A program made the position numbers and the translations under genes. Of a DNA stretch of 64,000 bases, positions 45,581-54,445 are shown one piece after another; the stretch's first letter is position 1, and each line of letters begins with the position of its first letter. The stretch covers positions 62,001 to 126,000 of the forward strand of contig NZ_RJWG01000003.1 of the NCBI RefSeq assembly GCF_004011155.1, written 5' to 3'. Origin of the DNA: Clostridium prolinivorans (lineage in GTDB: Bacteria > Bacillota > Clostridia > Clostridiales > Clostridiaceae). The notes below the pieces were generated by a model. The model was not told the DNA's origin and did not search any database. It saw nothing but the letters and a program-made list of their open reading frames with translations.

Positions 45581-48500
45581 ATGTATAAAAAGGTAGATTC
45601 TTCAAAGAGTTTTGTTGATATGGAAAAAGATGTATTAAAGCTTTGGAAAGAAAAAGATGTAATTAAGAAGAATTTTGATATGAATCCTGATGGTGAATAT
45701 TTTACATTCTATGACGGACCTCCAACAGCAAATGGTAAACCTCATATAGGTCATGTTATAACAAGAGTTATGAAAGACCTTATACCAAGATATAGAGTTA
45801 TGAAAGGCTATAAAGTTTTAAGAAAAGCTGGATGGGACACTCATGGACTTCCAGTAGAGCTTGAAGTTGAAAAATCACTTGGAATTTCAGGGAAACCACA
45901 AATAGAAGAATATGGGGTTGAAGATTTTATAAAAAAATGTAAAGGCAGTGTATTTACCTATGTAGAGCAGTGGAGAGAAATGACTGAAAGAGTTGGATAC
46001 TGGGTAGATATGGAAAATCCTTATGTAACCTATCATGATAATTATATAGAATCAGAATGGTGGGCACTTAAACAAATGTGGGAAAAAGGGCTTATATATA
46101 AAGGTCATAAAATAGTTCCATATTGTCCACGTTGTGGAACGGCATTATCTTCTCATGAAGTTGCACAAGGATATAAAGATGTTAAAGATAGTTCTGTGTA
46201 TGTTAAATTTAAGGTTAAAGGACAAAATAAGTATATACTTGTTTGGACAACAACTCCATGGACACTTCCAAGTAATGTGGCTTTAGCCGTAAATAAATCT
46301 TATGATTATGTAGAAGTTATTCATCATGATGAGCATTTAATACTTGCAGAAGCACTTTTAGGCAAGCTTGATTGTGAATATGAAATAGTTAGAAAATTTA
46401 AAGGAGAGGAACTTTTAGGACTTGAATATGAGCAAATGTTCAAGTTTGCTAAAGTTGATAAAAAAGCTTTTTATGTAATTCATGGAGATTTTGTTACTTT
46501 AACAGACGGTACTGGTATAGTACATATAGCACCTGCTTATGGTGAAGATGATAATTTAATGGGTAAAAAATATGATTTGCCACTTATTAATTTAGTAGAC
46601 TCTGAAGGGAAATTTGTACCTGAAGTAGAGCCTTGGGCAGGATTATTTGTAAAAAAAGCTGATGCTAAAATAATAGAATATTTAAAAGAAAAAAATATAC
46701 TTTATAAATCTGAAGGCTTTACTCACTCATATCCATTTTGTTGGAGATGTGATACTCCGCTTTTATATTATCCAAGAGAATCTTGGTTTATAAAAATGTC
46801 TTCTCTTAGAGATAAACTTTTAGAAAATAACAATAAAATAAAATGGTTCCCTGATAATGTAAGAACTGGCAGAATGGGCAATTTCCTTGAAAATGTTATA
46901 GACTGGGGAATCTCAAGAGAAAGATATTGGGGAACTCCACTTCCAATTTGGGAATGTGAATGTGGCCATAGAGAAATGATAGGAAGCAAGGAAGAATTAA
47001 GAGCTAAAGGTAAAAATGTACCAGAAGATATAGAGCTTCATAAGCCATATATAGATAATGTATATTTAGAGTGCCCTCATTGTGGTAAAGAAATGAAGAG
47101 AGTACCAGATGTTATAGATTGCTGGTTTGATTCAGGTTCTATGCCATTTGCACAGCATCATTATCCTTTTGAAAACAAGGAAATTTTTGAAGCTAATTTT
47201 CCAGCACAATTTATATCAGAAGCTGTTGATCAGACAAGAGGATGGTTTTATACACTGCTTGCTATATCAACTGCAATTTTCGATACAAATCCATTTGAAA
47301 ATTGCGTAGTTTTAGGTCATGTACTTGATAAGAATGGGCTTAAAATGTCTAAGCATAAGGGGAATGTATTAAGCCCATGGGTTGTTCTCGATAATGAAGG
47401 TGCTGATGCTACAAGATGGTATTTCTATACCGCAAGTGCACCATGGCTTCCATCAAGATTTTATGAAGAAGCAGTTATAGAAGCTCAGAGAAAATTTTTA
47501 AGCACATTTTGGAATGTTTATTCTTTTTATGTTTTGTATGCTGAAATAGATCAATTTGATCCAACAAAATATGAAAATTTTGTAAGCCAAAATGTAATGG
47601 ATAGATGGATAATATCTAAGCTTAACACTTTAATTAAAACTGTAGATGAGCATTTATCAAATTATAGAATAACTCAAGCAGCTTTATCTATAGAAAATTT
47701 TGTTGATGAACTTTCTAATTGGTATGTAAGAAGAAATAGATCAAGATATTGGACTGAAGAGTTAACAGATGATAAAATAGGAGCTTATGTAACACTTTAT
47801 AAAGTTCTTAAAACTTTAACTTTAGTTGCAGCACCGTTTGTACCATTTATAACAGAGGAAATATATCAAAATTTAGTTGTAAATTTAGATAAAAATTCTC
47901 CAGAAAGTGTTCATCTTTGTCATTGGCCAGAAGTTAATGAAGATGCTATAGATAAAGATTTAGAGGCAGAAATGGATTTAGCTTATAGTGTAGTTAAACT
48001 TGGAAGAAGTGCAAGAAATTCTGCTAACATAAAGAACAGACAGCCTTTATCAAAGATGCTTTTAAGCACAAAAATACTTCCAGAATATTATAGCGATATT
48101 ATAAAGGATGAACTTAATATAAAAGAACTTGAGCTTGGAGCAGATCTTTCTAAATATGTTAACTTCGAAATCAAGCCAAACCTCCCAGTGCTTGGTAAAA
48201 CTTATGGTAAACTTATACCTTTTATAAGAAAAGAAATTGCATCTAGAAATCAGATGGAGCTTGCTCAAACAATTCAAAATGGAGGCAATGTAGTTATAAA
48301 TGTTCAAGGAACAGAAATAGAACTTAACAGTGATAATTTGCTTATAACTATGCAAGGACTTGAAGGATATGCTTTTGCAGGAGAAGGGCAGATAGGAGTT
48401 GTTCTTGATACACATATAACTAAAGAACTTAAAGAAGAAGGCCATGTAAGAGAAATTATAAGTAAAGTTCAAAACATGAGAAAAGAGAGCGGCTTTGAAG

Positions 48501-48685
48501 TAGCTGATAAAATTAAGCTTTATGTAGCTAATAACGAAAATTTAGAAAATATAATTAAAAAGTTTGAAAATCATATTAAAAAAGAAACTCTTGCAGTAGA
48601 AGTAATTTATGATGCTGATAGAGAATATAATAAAGCTAATATTAATGGAGAAAAAATAAATTTAGCTGTTGAAGTAGTTAAATAA
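45581..48685 (+). CDS. ileS: Isoleucyl-tRNA synthetase
   Basis: This class I synthetase of about 1034 residues charges tRNA-Ile and edits valine. The HIGH motif is in [16 protein letters not shown], the editing domain lies at about 180-400 ([16 protein letters not shown]), and the catalytic loop is [22 protein letters not shown] and CECGHREM hold cysteine pairs. The length and motif spacing resemble the longer IleS class seen in eukaryotes and some bacteria, which in other species is tied to mupirocin tolerance; I infer class only. The ATG at 45581 is nine bases after AAGGAG. Confidence 0.96.
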   Translation: MYKKVDSSKSFVDMEKDVLKLWKEKDVIKKNFDMNPDGEYFTFYDGPPTANGKPHIGHVITRVMKDLIPRYRVMKGYKVLRKAGWDTHGLPVELEVEKSLGISGKPQIEEYGVEDFIKKCKGSVFTYVEQWREMTERVGYWVDMENPYVTYHDNYIESEWWALKQMWEKGLIYKGHKIVPYCPRCGTALSSHEVAQGYKDVKDSSVYVKFKVKGQNKYILVWTTTPWTLPSNVALAVNKSYDYVEVIHHDEHLILAEALLGKLDCEYEIVRKFKGEELLGLEYEQMFKFAKVDKKAFYVIHGDFVTLTDGTGIVHIAPAYGEDDNLMGKKYDLPLINLVDSEGKFVPEVEPWAGLFVKKADAKIIEYLKEKNILYKSEGFTHSYPFCWRCDTPLLYYPRESWFIKMSSLRDKLLENNNKIKWFPDNVRTGRMGNFLENVIDWGISRERYWGTPLPIWECECGHREMIGSKEELRAKGKNVPEDIELHKPYIDNVYLECPHCGKEMKRVPDVIDCWFDSGSMPFAQHHYPFENKEIFEANFPAQFISEAVDQTRGWFYTLLAISTAIFDTNPFENCVVLGHVLDKNGLKMSKHKGNVLSPWVVLDNEGADATRWYFYTASAPWLPSRFYEEAVIEAQRKFLSTFWNVYSFYVLYAEIDQFDPTKYENFVSQNVMDRWIISKLNTLIKTVDEHLSNYRITQAALSIENFVDELSNWYVRRNRSRYWTEELTDDKIGAYVTLYKVLKTLTLVAAPFVPFITEEIYQNLVVNLDKNSPESVHLCHWPEVNEDAIDKDLEAEMDLAYSVVKLGRSARNSANIKNRQPLSKMLLSTKILPEYYSDIIKDELNIKELELGADLSKYVNFEIKPNLPVLGKTYGKLIPFIRKEIASRNQMELAQTIQNGGNVVINVQGTEIELNSDNLLITMQGLEGYAFAGEGQIGVVLDTHITKELKEEGHVREIISKVQNMRKESGFEVADKIKLYVANNENLENIIKKFENHIKKETLAVEVIYDADREYNKANINGEKINLAVEVVK

Positions 48686-48729
48686 AAAAGAAAGAGTATA
48701 TAGCAAAGATGCTGTATACTCTTTCTTTT
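48684..48729 (+). terminator. Terminator after ileS
   Basis: AAAAGAAAGAGTATA pairs with TATACTCTTTCTTTT around about 14 bases and ends in T residues; also active in reverse by symmetry. Confidence 0.85.
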
Positions 48730-48932
48730 GTGTGCCTATGCTTGTGAAAGTTCTATTCTATGTAAGCGTCAAATTTTACACACATTGATATAATAACAAT
48801 AAACAAATGTATTAAAGATTCAAGCAATGAATTCATAAAACCATGATAAATTAAAAAGAAAGTATTAGAATGGCTAATAGGCAGGTGCAATTTTTAAAAT
48901 AAAACACTATGCTAAATAAAGGAAGTGAAAAA

Positions 48933-49451
48933 ATGATATATAAAACATATTATGAATCACCTTTAGGGAAAATGTTACTTGCAGCTAAGAATAATGCACT
49001 GATAGGTTTATGGATTGAAGGACAGAAATATTATCTTGGATCTTTGAAAGAAGAAATTATTAAGAGAGATAAGCTAGAAATATTCCAAAAAACAAAGAAA
49101 TGGCTTGATCGCTATTTTGCAGGAGAAAATCCAGCAATAAGCGAACTTAAGCTTGCTCCAATTGGAAGTGATTTTGCACAGAGTGTGTGGGAAATCCTTA
49201 AAGAAATCCCATATGGAAGTACGACAACCTATGGTAAGATTGCAGAGCAAATTGCGGAAAAACAGGGAAAGAAAAGAATGTCTGCACAGGCTGTTGGAGG
49301 AGCTGTTGCTCATAATCCTATATCCATCATCATACCGTGCCACCGCGTTGTTGGAACAAATGGCAGACTTACTGGTTATTCCGGCGGTATTGATAAAAAG
49401 ATTAAACTACTTACTCATGAAGGAGTGGATTTATCATTTAATAATACATGA
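48933..49451 (+). CDS. ogt: Methylated-DNA--protein-cysteine methyltransferase
   Basis: This protein of about 172 residues repairs O6-alkylguanine by irreversible transfer to its active cysteine, in IIIPCHRVVGTNGRLTGYSGG. The helix-turn-helix that inserts into DNA precedes it (GSTTTYGKIAEQIA, AQAVGGAVAHNP). It has an N-terminal RNase H-like half, as usual. The ATG at 48933 has AAAGGAAG upstream; an earlier ATG at 48909 would include that site. Codon use is somewhat richer in G/C than its neighbours (for example the ACCGTGCCACCGCGTT stretch), which hints at transfer. Confidence 0.95.
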   Translation: MIYKTYYESPLGKMLLAAKNNALIGLWIEGQKYYLGSLKEEIIKRDKLEIFQKTKKWLDRYFAGENPAISELKLAPIGSDFAQSVWEILKEIPYGSTTTYGKIAEQIAEKQGKKRMSAQAVGGAVAHNPISIIIPCHRVVGTNGRLTGYSGGIDKKIKLLTHEGVDLSFNNT

Positions 49452-49525
49452 TTTATACTGATGAAAAATCAAATAGACAAATGGAAATCAAGTTCAAAAT
49501 AAATTTATAATGGAATATAGGATTT

Positions 49526-49565
49526 AAGCTTATGCTAAAAAATTTTAGCATAAGCTTTTAATTTA
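49526..49565 (+). terminator. Terminator after ogt
   Basis: AAGCTTATGCTAAAA pairs with TTTTAGCATAAGCTT, followed by TTAATTT. Strong stem, short loop. Confidence 0.88.
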
Positions 49566-49763
49566 CATATTAAATATACTTAATGTTAATAACATATTAT
49601 AAAAAAAGTAAAATAAGTATTGGATTTTATGCCATATCATGATAAAATATTTTTTGCTGCGTTTAAGGTTCTGGTAATTGAGTAAAAATTTTATTATATA
49701 AAATTTTATAATAAATTTTATATAAAGGGATAAAATAATATATAAAAAATAGTTTAGATTAAC
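49566..49763. other. Intergenic stretch before ccpA
   Basis: No gene is supported. Sequence is A/T-rich apart from a short G/C-richer patch (about 49655-49685). No cre was seen. Confidence 0.4.
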
Positions 49764-49792
49764 TTGTAACAAAATATTTTTATGGTTATAAT
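49764..49792 (+). promoter_or_regulatory. SigA-type promoter of ccpA
   Basis: TTGTAA (49764-49769), 17 bases, TATAAT (49787-49792), about 38 bases before the GTG start. Confidence 0.75.
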
Positions 49793-49830
49793 TTATAATA
49801 TACATATAATATAATTTAGGAGTTGATATT

Positions 49831-50835
49831 GTGGCAGCTTCAATCAAAGACGTTGCAAAAGAAGCAGGGGTATCTATTGCTACTGTTTCCAGAGTTTTAA
49901 ATGATGTTGATGTAGTTAATGAAGAAACTAAAAAGAAAGTTCAAGAAGCAATAAAAAAACTTGGCTACAGACCTAATATAGTTGCAAGAAGTTTAAAGAC
50001 ACAAAAAAGTAGAACTATAGGTATTATAATACCAGATATATCCAATCAATTTTATCCAGAAATAGTAAGAGGTGCAGAAGATGTTGCTAACATATACAAC
50101 TACAATATAATACTTTGTAATACTGACTTAGATATAGATAAAGAAATGGAATATCTAAGAGTATTAAAAGAAAAAATGGTAGATGGTGCACTTTATATGA
50201 GTAATTCACTAGAACCAGCAGTAATTGATCTTATAAAGAACCTTGAACTTCCAGTAGTTTTAGTTGAAACTACTGATAAGGCAAATACTTTCCCTAGTGT
50301 AACTATTAATAATGATAAAGCAGCTTTTGATGCTACAAAGTATCTTATTGATAGAGGCAATAAGAAAATTGCATACATAGGTACACATGAAGATGCTGTT
50401 CATGCTTCTGCTTTTAGATTTTCTGGATACAAAAATGCGCTTAAAGAACATGGACTAGAACTTGATGAAAGACTGTGTTATTTCGGCGGCTTAAAAGCTG
50501 ATGATGGTTATGAAGGAATTAATACTATATTAAGCAGTAAAGATGTAGAATTAGATGCTGTATTTTGTGCAAGTGACGAACTTGCAATGGGAGCTATAAA
50601 TGCTCTTAGAGAAAAGGGTATAAAAGTTCCTGATGATGTAGATGTAATGGGTTTTAACGATATATATAGTGCATCTATATTTTATCCAAAACTTACAACG
50701 GTTGTTCAACCAATGTATGATATGGGTTCTGTAGGCATGAGAATGTTAATAAAGCTTATTAATGGAGCAGAACTTGTACAACATCATTTTGTATTAAATC
50801 ATCAAATAATTGAAAGAGATTCTTGTAAAAAATAA
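49831..50835 (+). CDS. ccpA: Catabolite control protein A (LacI family)
   Basis: This 334-residue LacI-family regulator is very likely CcpA, which with phospho-HPr(Ser) binds cre sites. N-terminal HTH SIKDVAKEAGVSIATVSRVLND with hinge RPNIVARSLKTQ, core RTIGIIIPDISNQFYPEIVRGAEDVANIY, and C-terminal GFNDIYSASIFYPKLTTVVQPMYDMG are close to clostridial CcpA as I remember it. Starts at GTG with AGGAG upstream. It stands alone with its own promoter, not next to a sugar operon, as expected of a global regulator. The perfect cre at 25821 is a likely target. Confidence 0.88.
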   Translation: MAASIKDVAKEAGVSIATVSRVLNDVDVVNEETKKKVQEAIKKLGYRPNIVARSLKTQKSRTIGIIIPDISNQFYPEIVRGAEDVANIYNYNIILCNTDLDIDKEMEYLRVLKEKMVDGALYMSNSLEPAVIDLIKNLELPVVLVETTDKANTFPSVTINNDKAAFDATKYLIDRGNKKIAYIGTHEDAVHASAFRFSGYKNALKEHGLELDERLCYFGGLKADDGYEGINTILSSKDVELDAVFCASDELAMGAINALREKGIKVPDDVDVMGFNDIYSASIFYPKLTTVVQPMYDMGSVGMRMLIKLINGAELVQHHFVLNHQIIERDSCKK

Positions 50836-50864
50836 AAGTATGCAAATTTGCATACTTTTATTTT
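50834..50864. terminator. Bidirectional terminator between ccpA and LCP gene
   Basis: AAAAGTATGCAAATTTGCATACTTTT, a perfect palindrome, with A/T-runs on both sides. Confidence 0.85.
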
Positions 50865-50868
50865 AAGT

Positions 50869-52170
50869 TCAAGGAGTTTTTGTTTCAGAAGTTGTTCCAG
50901 AATTTGTATCAGGATTTTGATCTAAAGAGTTAGTATTATCTACAGGTTCTTCTTTTAAAGTATTATTAGTAGATTCTGTAGTTTTTTTAATTTCAGTATT
51001 AGTAGTTTCATTATTATTATTTTGGGTATTGACTTCATTATTTGTATTTAAATTATTAGTTTGTGTATTAGTTTTTTTTGATGTAGACGTACTAGAAGTA
51101 GTTTTTTTAGAAGTTGAAGTAGTTTTTTTATTTTTTGAAGAAGACGATGATGGAGGTGAGGATATTTTATCAGAAGGTTTAACCTCAGGTATTACATCAG
51201 CATATATAAATTCATGTATATGCTTTGCAGTAGCATCTATATCAAGCCATAGATAATAAACTCCACCAATAGTCATATCCCTTGAAGCTTTAATAAGAGG
51301 AAATCTCTGCTGCTCTATATTCATCATGTTTCCTGCAAAAACCTGAGAACCGAGCTTTAACATAGTTGATTTATCCATACTTGTTTCTACATAAGGCAAC
51401 ATTTGAGAAACAATATAAGGAAACTTTAATGAGCCTGCATCAGAAATTTTATCTAAAATTAAAGATAAAATAAGTCTTTGTCTATCAGTTCTTTCATAAT
51501 CACCATTACCTACATTTCTTATTCTGCCATAGGCAACTGCCTGAATACCATCTAAAAGCTGTACTCCTCCAGAAGTAACATAATGAGGCTTAACATTTTG
51601 CAAAGCAGCAGATTCTTTTACACATTCATTTAAACTTTTTACTTCATAATCTTTTACATCTACAACTAATCCACCTAAGGCATCAATTATTTTTTCTAAA
51701 CTAAAAAAATCTACAAGAACGAAATCTCTTATGTCCATTTTAAAGTTTTCGTTAATAGTTCTTATAGCAAGCTGAGGGCCCCCGAAAAAATAAGCATGAG
51801 TAATCTTGTCCATTCCATGTCCATTTATATTTACATAACTATCTCTCATTATAGAAGAAAGTTTTATTTTTCTATGTTTTTTATCTATTGTAGCTATCAT
51901 AATAGTATCAGTTCTAGCTCTTTCTTCTTTACTTCTTCTATCTGTTCCAAATAAAGCAATATTTACAATATCATCATCCATTTCTACCTTTTGGTCATTT
52001 TCAGTATCTGTATTTATGCCTAAATCTTCATTACTTTTAGATATTTTGGTTATTTTAATTTTGTTTAATTGATAATAACCATATCCTGCTAAAAAAAGCC
52101 CTAAAAATAAAATAATTACAAGAAAAATAGATAAAATCTTTTTAGTGTTTTTATTTTTAAAAAAATTCAT
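50869..52170 (-). CDS. LytR-CpsA-Psr (LCP) family protein
   Basis: LCP enzymes attach teichoic acid or capsule glycans to peptidoglycan outside the membrane. The protein of about 433 residues has a short cytoplasmic tail, one span (about 12-32), and the LCP domain (about 65-320) with ALFGTDRRSKEERARTDTIMI, SIMRDSYVNI and YGRIRNVGNGDYERTDRQR, which hold the arginines that bind the lipid pyrophosphate. The last 100 residues are a low-complexity Ser/Thr/Asn/Lys tail. The start is ATG 52170; the GTG nine bases earlier lies in the weak ribosome site. Convergent with ccpA, divergent from the BusR-like gene. Confidence 0.92.
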   Translation of the reverse strand: MNFFKNKNTKKILSIFLVIILFLGLFLAGYGYYQLNKIKITKISKSNEDLGINTDTENDQKVEMDDDIVNIALFGTDRRSKEERARTDTIMIATIDKKHRKIKLSSIMRDSYVNINGHGMDKITHAYFFGGPQLAIRTINENFKMDIRDFVLVDFFSLEKIIDALGGLVVDVKDYEVKSLNECVKESAALQNVKPHYVTSGGVQLLDGIQAVAYGRIRNVGNGDYERTDRQRLILSLILDKISDAGSLKFPYIVSQMLPYVETSMDKSTMLKLGSQVFAGNMMNIEQQRFPLIKASRDMTIGGVYYLWLDIDATAKHIHEFIYADVIPEVKPSDKISSPPSSSSSKNKKTTSTSKKTTSSTSTSKKTNTQTNNLNTNNEVNTQNNNNETTNTEIKKTTESTNNTLKEEPVDNTNSLDQNPDTNSGTTSETKTP

Positions 52171-52249
52171 ATAGTTCACTTCTTTCTCAAATTAGTAAAT
52201 TAGATATTTAGTTCGTTAGTTTTTATAAATAAGTCCATTATCAAATATT

Positions 52250-52286
52250 GCTTTTAACATATTAAAAATTTTAATATGTTAAAAGC
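52250..52286. promoter_or_regulatory. 37-base palindrome in a divergent intergenic region
   Basis: Left arm 52250-52267 (begins GCTTTTAACATATT) and right arm 52269-52286 are exact complements around a single base. It lies between two divergent genes, so it is not a 3' terminator; an operator or cruciform is more likely. A second A/T inverted repeat (AAATAAAT and ATTTATTT) follows at about 52290-52315. Confidence 0.7.
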
Positions 52287-52440
52287 ATAAAAATAAATAT
52301 AATATTATTTATTTTTTAAATAAAATCATTTATATTATACAGTATTTTAATAATCTTATAAATATATAATTTGAAAATAATTTTAATATGTGGTAATAAT
52401 ATTATTAAATAAGATACAAGTAAAATACGGAGGAGTAAAA

Positions 52441-53064
52441 ATGCCGCAAGATACTATAATTAAGCCTGTATATCAACAGATTGCTATAGATTTAGCTAGT
52501 AGAATAGCTCAGGGAGAATTTGTAATTGGTACAAAAATTTATGGAAGATCTACTCTTGCAAGTCAATATAATGTATCACCAGAGACTATAAGAAGAGCAG
52601 TTATACTATTAGAAGATATGAAAATAGTAGAAGTTGTTCAAGGAAGTGGCATATTTGTAAAATCAAAAGAAGAAGCATTTAAATTTATAGAAAAATTTAA
52701 AGATAAAGATTCAATGGAATCACTTAAAAAAGATATAAAAAATTTACAAAATGAAAGAAAAAAGGTTGAAGAACAGTTAAATTTATATATAGATAAGCTT
52801 ATTGATTATTCAGAAAGATTTAAAAATTCTAATCCATTTTTGCCTATAGAAGTAGAGGTACCTGATAATTCAAAATTAATAGGTAAAACTATAGGAGAAG
52901 TGAAATTTTGGCAAAACACAGGGGCAACTATTATAGGTATAAGAAGAAATAAAACAATAATATTATCTCCAGGACCGTATGCTATTTTTAATAAAGGAGA
53001 TATATATATAGTTATAGGCGATGAAAATTCTTATGAAAGAGTAAAAAATTTTATGCATGAATAA
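52441..53064 (+). CDS. busR: BusR-like GntR-family repressor with RCK_C domain
   Basis: This 207-residue protein has a GntR winged helix (about 8-75, SRIAQGEFVIGTKIYGRSTLASQYNVSPETIRRAVI), a coiled coil (about 85-128) and a C-terminal RCK_C (TrkA-C) domain (about 136-205). This combination is the BusR architecture, whose RCK_C binds cyclic di-AMP and turns on repression of a glycine-betaine importer. The ATG at 52441 has GGAGG upstream; a longer reading is rejected. The ABC importer genes start 249 bases downstream, consistent with that role. Ligand and partner are inferred from family. Confidence 0.88.
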   Translation: MPQDTIIKPVYQQIAIDLASRIAQGEFVIGTKIYGRSTLASQYNVSPETIRRAVILLEDMKIVEVVQGSGIFVKSKEEAFKFIEKFKDKDSMESLKKDIKNLQNERKKVEEQLNLYIDKLIDYSERFKNSNPFLPIEVEVPDNSKLIGKTIGEVKFWQNTGATIIGIRRNKTIILSPGPYAIFNKGDIYIVIGDENSYERVKNFMHE

Positions 53065-53228
53065 ATTTATAAATAAAAATTGTGTCAAGGAATTTAAATG
53101 ATATGTTTCCTTAAGGTATCAGATTTTTTTAAATCTACTTACATTAAAAGGGAGTATATTAAAATGATTTCTTGGCACATTTTTTTATTTTATAAAGTTT
53201 AAAGAAAAACTACAATTATGTACTAATG

Positions 53229-53295
53229 TTTACAAAGTAATAACTTTATGTTAAAATAAAGTAACAACTTTTCGATAAAATAAAGTTGTTACTTT
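53229..53295 (+). promoter_or_regulatory. Promoter with three evenly spaced operator copies
   Basis: TTTACA (53229-53234), 17 bases, TAAAAT (53252-53257). Three copies of a 14-base site lie at 53234-53247 (AAAGTAATAACTTT), 53258-53271 (AAAGTAACAACTTT) and 53282-53295 (AAAGTTGTTACTTT, the exact complement of the second). Each starts exactly 24 bases after the last: within the spacer, at the start point and just before the ribosome site. Likely BusR operators. Confidence 0.8.
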
Positions 53296-53312
53296 TTAAG
53301 GAGGTTGAAATT

Positions 53313-54440
53313 ATGATAGAGTTTAAAAAAGTTTCTAAATACTTTAAAGATAAAGCCATAATAAAAGAAATAGATTTAAAAATAAACAAAGGGGAGCTTG
53401 TAGTTCTTATAGGACCTAGTGGATGCGGGAAAACAACAACTTTAAAAATGATAAATAAATTGATTACTAACACATCAGGGAAAATATATGTAAATGGAAA
53501 AGATATATCAGAGCAAAATACAATAGAACTTAGAAGAAGTATAGGGTATGTAATACAACAAACAGGACTTTTCCCACATCTTACAGTTGGAGAAAATATA
53601 GGTATTATTCCTAAATTAGAAAAATGGCCTGAAAATAATATAAAAGAAAAGATTGTTGAACTTTTAAACATGGTTGGAATGAAACCAGAAGAATATATTG
53701 ACAGATATCCAAGTGAGTTAAGCGGAGGACAGCAGCAAAGAATAGGTGTAGCTAGAGCTTTTGCTACAAATCCAGATATAATTTTAATGGATGAACCTTT
53801 TAGTGCATTAGATCCAATAACAAGAAATCAGCTTCAAGATGAACTTTTTAATCTGCAGCAAGAACTTAAAAAAACTATAGTTTTTGTAACTCATGATATG
53901 GATGAAGCTTTAAAGCTTGGAGATAGAATTTGCATAATGAATGAAGGCAAAATAGTTCAATTTGATGTTCCTGAACAAATATTAAAAAACCCAGCTAATA
54001 TATTTGTAGAAGAATTTGTTGGTAAAAATAGAATATGGAAACAGCCTGAATTTATTAAAGCAAAAGATATTATGATTTTTGAACCAATTAAAACAAATTC
54101 TAATAGAACGATACTTCAAGCTTTGGAAATAATGAAATCAAATAAGGTAGACAGCCTATTAATTATAAATAAAAATGGAATTTTAGAAGGTATAGTCACT
54201 GTAAAAGATCTTAGAAAAGCTGATAATAAAAGTTTAAAACTTTCTGAAATAATGGAAAAAGAAGTTAAAACAGTGAATAAAGAAGATTCTCTTATAGATA
54301 TTTTAAATAAAATGAATGAATATAAAGTAGGATATATGCCGGTGGTAGATGATAACTATAAGCTGCTTGGACTTATTACAAAGAGTAGTTTATTAACTGT
54401 ATTAAGTAATCAATACATCAATAAAGAAATGGAGGAATAA
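53313..54440 (+). CDS. opuCA: Quaternary-amine ABC transporter ATPase (OpuCA/BusAA type)
   Basis: This protein of about 375 residues is the ATPase of a glycine-betaine/carnitine/choline-type importer. It has Walker A GPSGCGKTT, signature LSGGQQQRIGVARA, Walker B IILMDEPFSALDP and the H-loop FVTHDMDEALKLGD, then two C-terminal CBS domains (about 250-370), which in this family sense ionic strength or nucleotides. The ATG at 53313 is seven to eight bases after AAGGAGG. A permease-binding protein fusion follows five bases later. Confidence 0.94.
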   Translation: MIEFKKVSKYFKDKAIIKEIDLKINKGELVVLIGPSGCGKTTTLKMINKLITNTSGKIYVNGKDISEQNTIELRRSIGYVIQQTGLFPHLTVGENIGIIPKLEKWPENNIKEKIVELLNMVGMKPEEYIDRYPSELSGGQQQRIGVARAFATNPDIILMDEPFSALDPITRNQLQDELFNLQQELKKTIVFVTHDMDEALKLGDRICIMNEGKIVQFDVPEQILKNPANIFVEEFVGKNRIWKQPEFIKAKDIMIFEPIKTNSNRTILQALEIMKSNKVDSLLIINKNGILEGIVTVKDLRKADNKSLKLSEIMEKEVKTVNKEDSLIDILNKMNEYKVGYMPVVDDNYKLLGLITKSSLLTVLSNQYINKEMEE

Positions 54441-54445
54441 CATAT

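Noticed and set aside
51029-51256. 75-residue frame opposite the LCP tail
   Set aside because: Shadow of the Ser/Thr-rich low-complexity tail.
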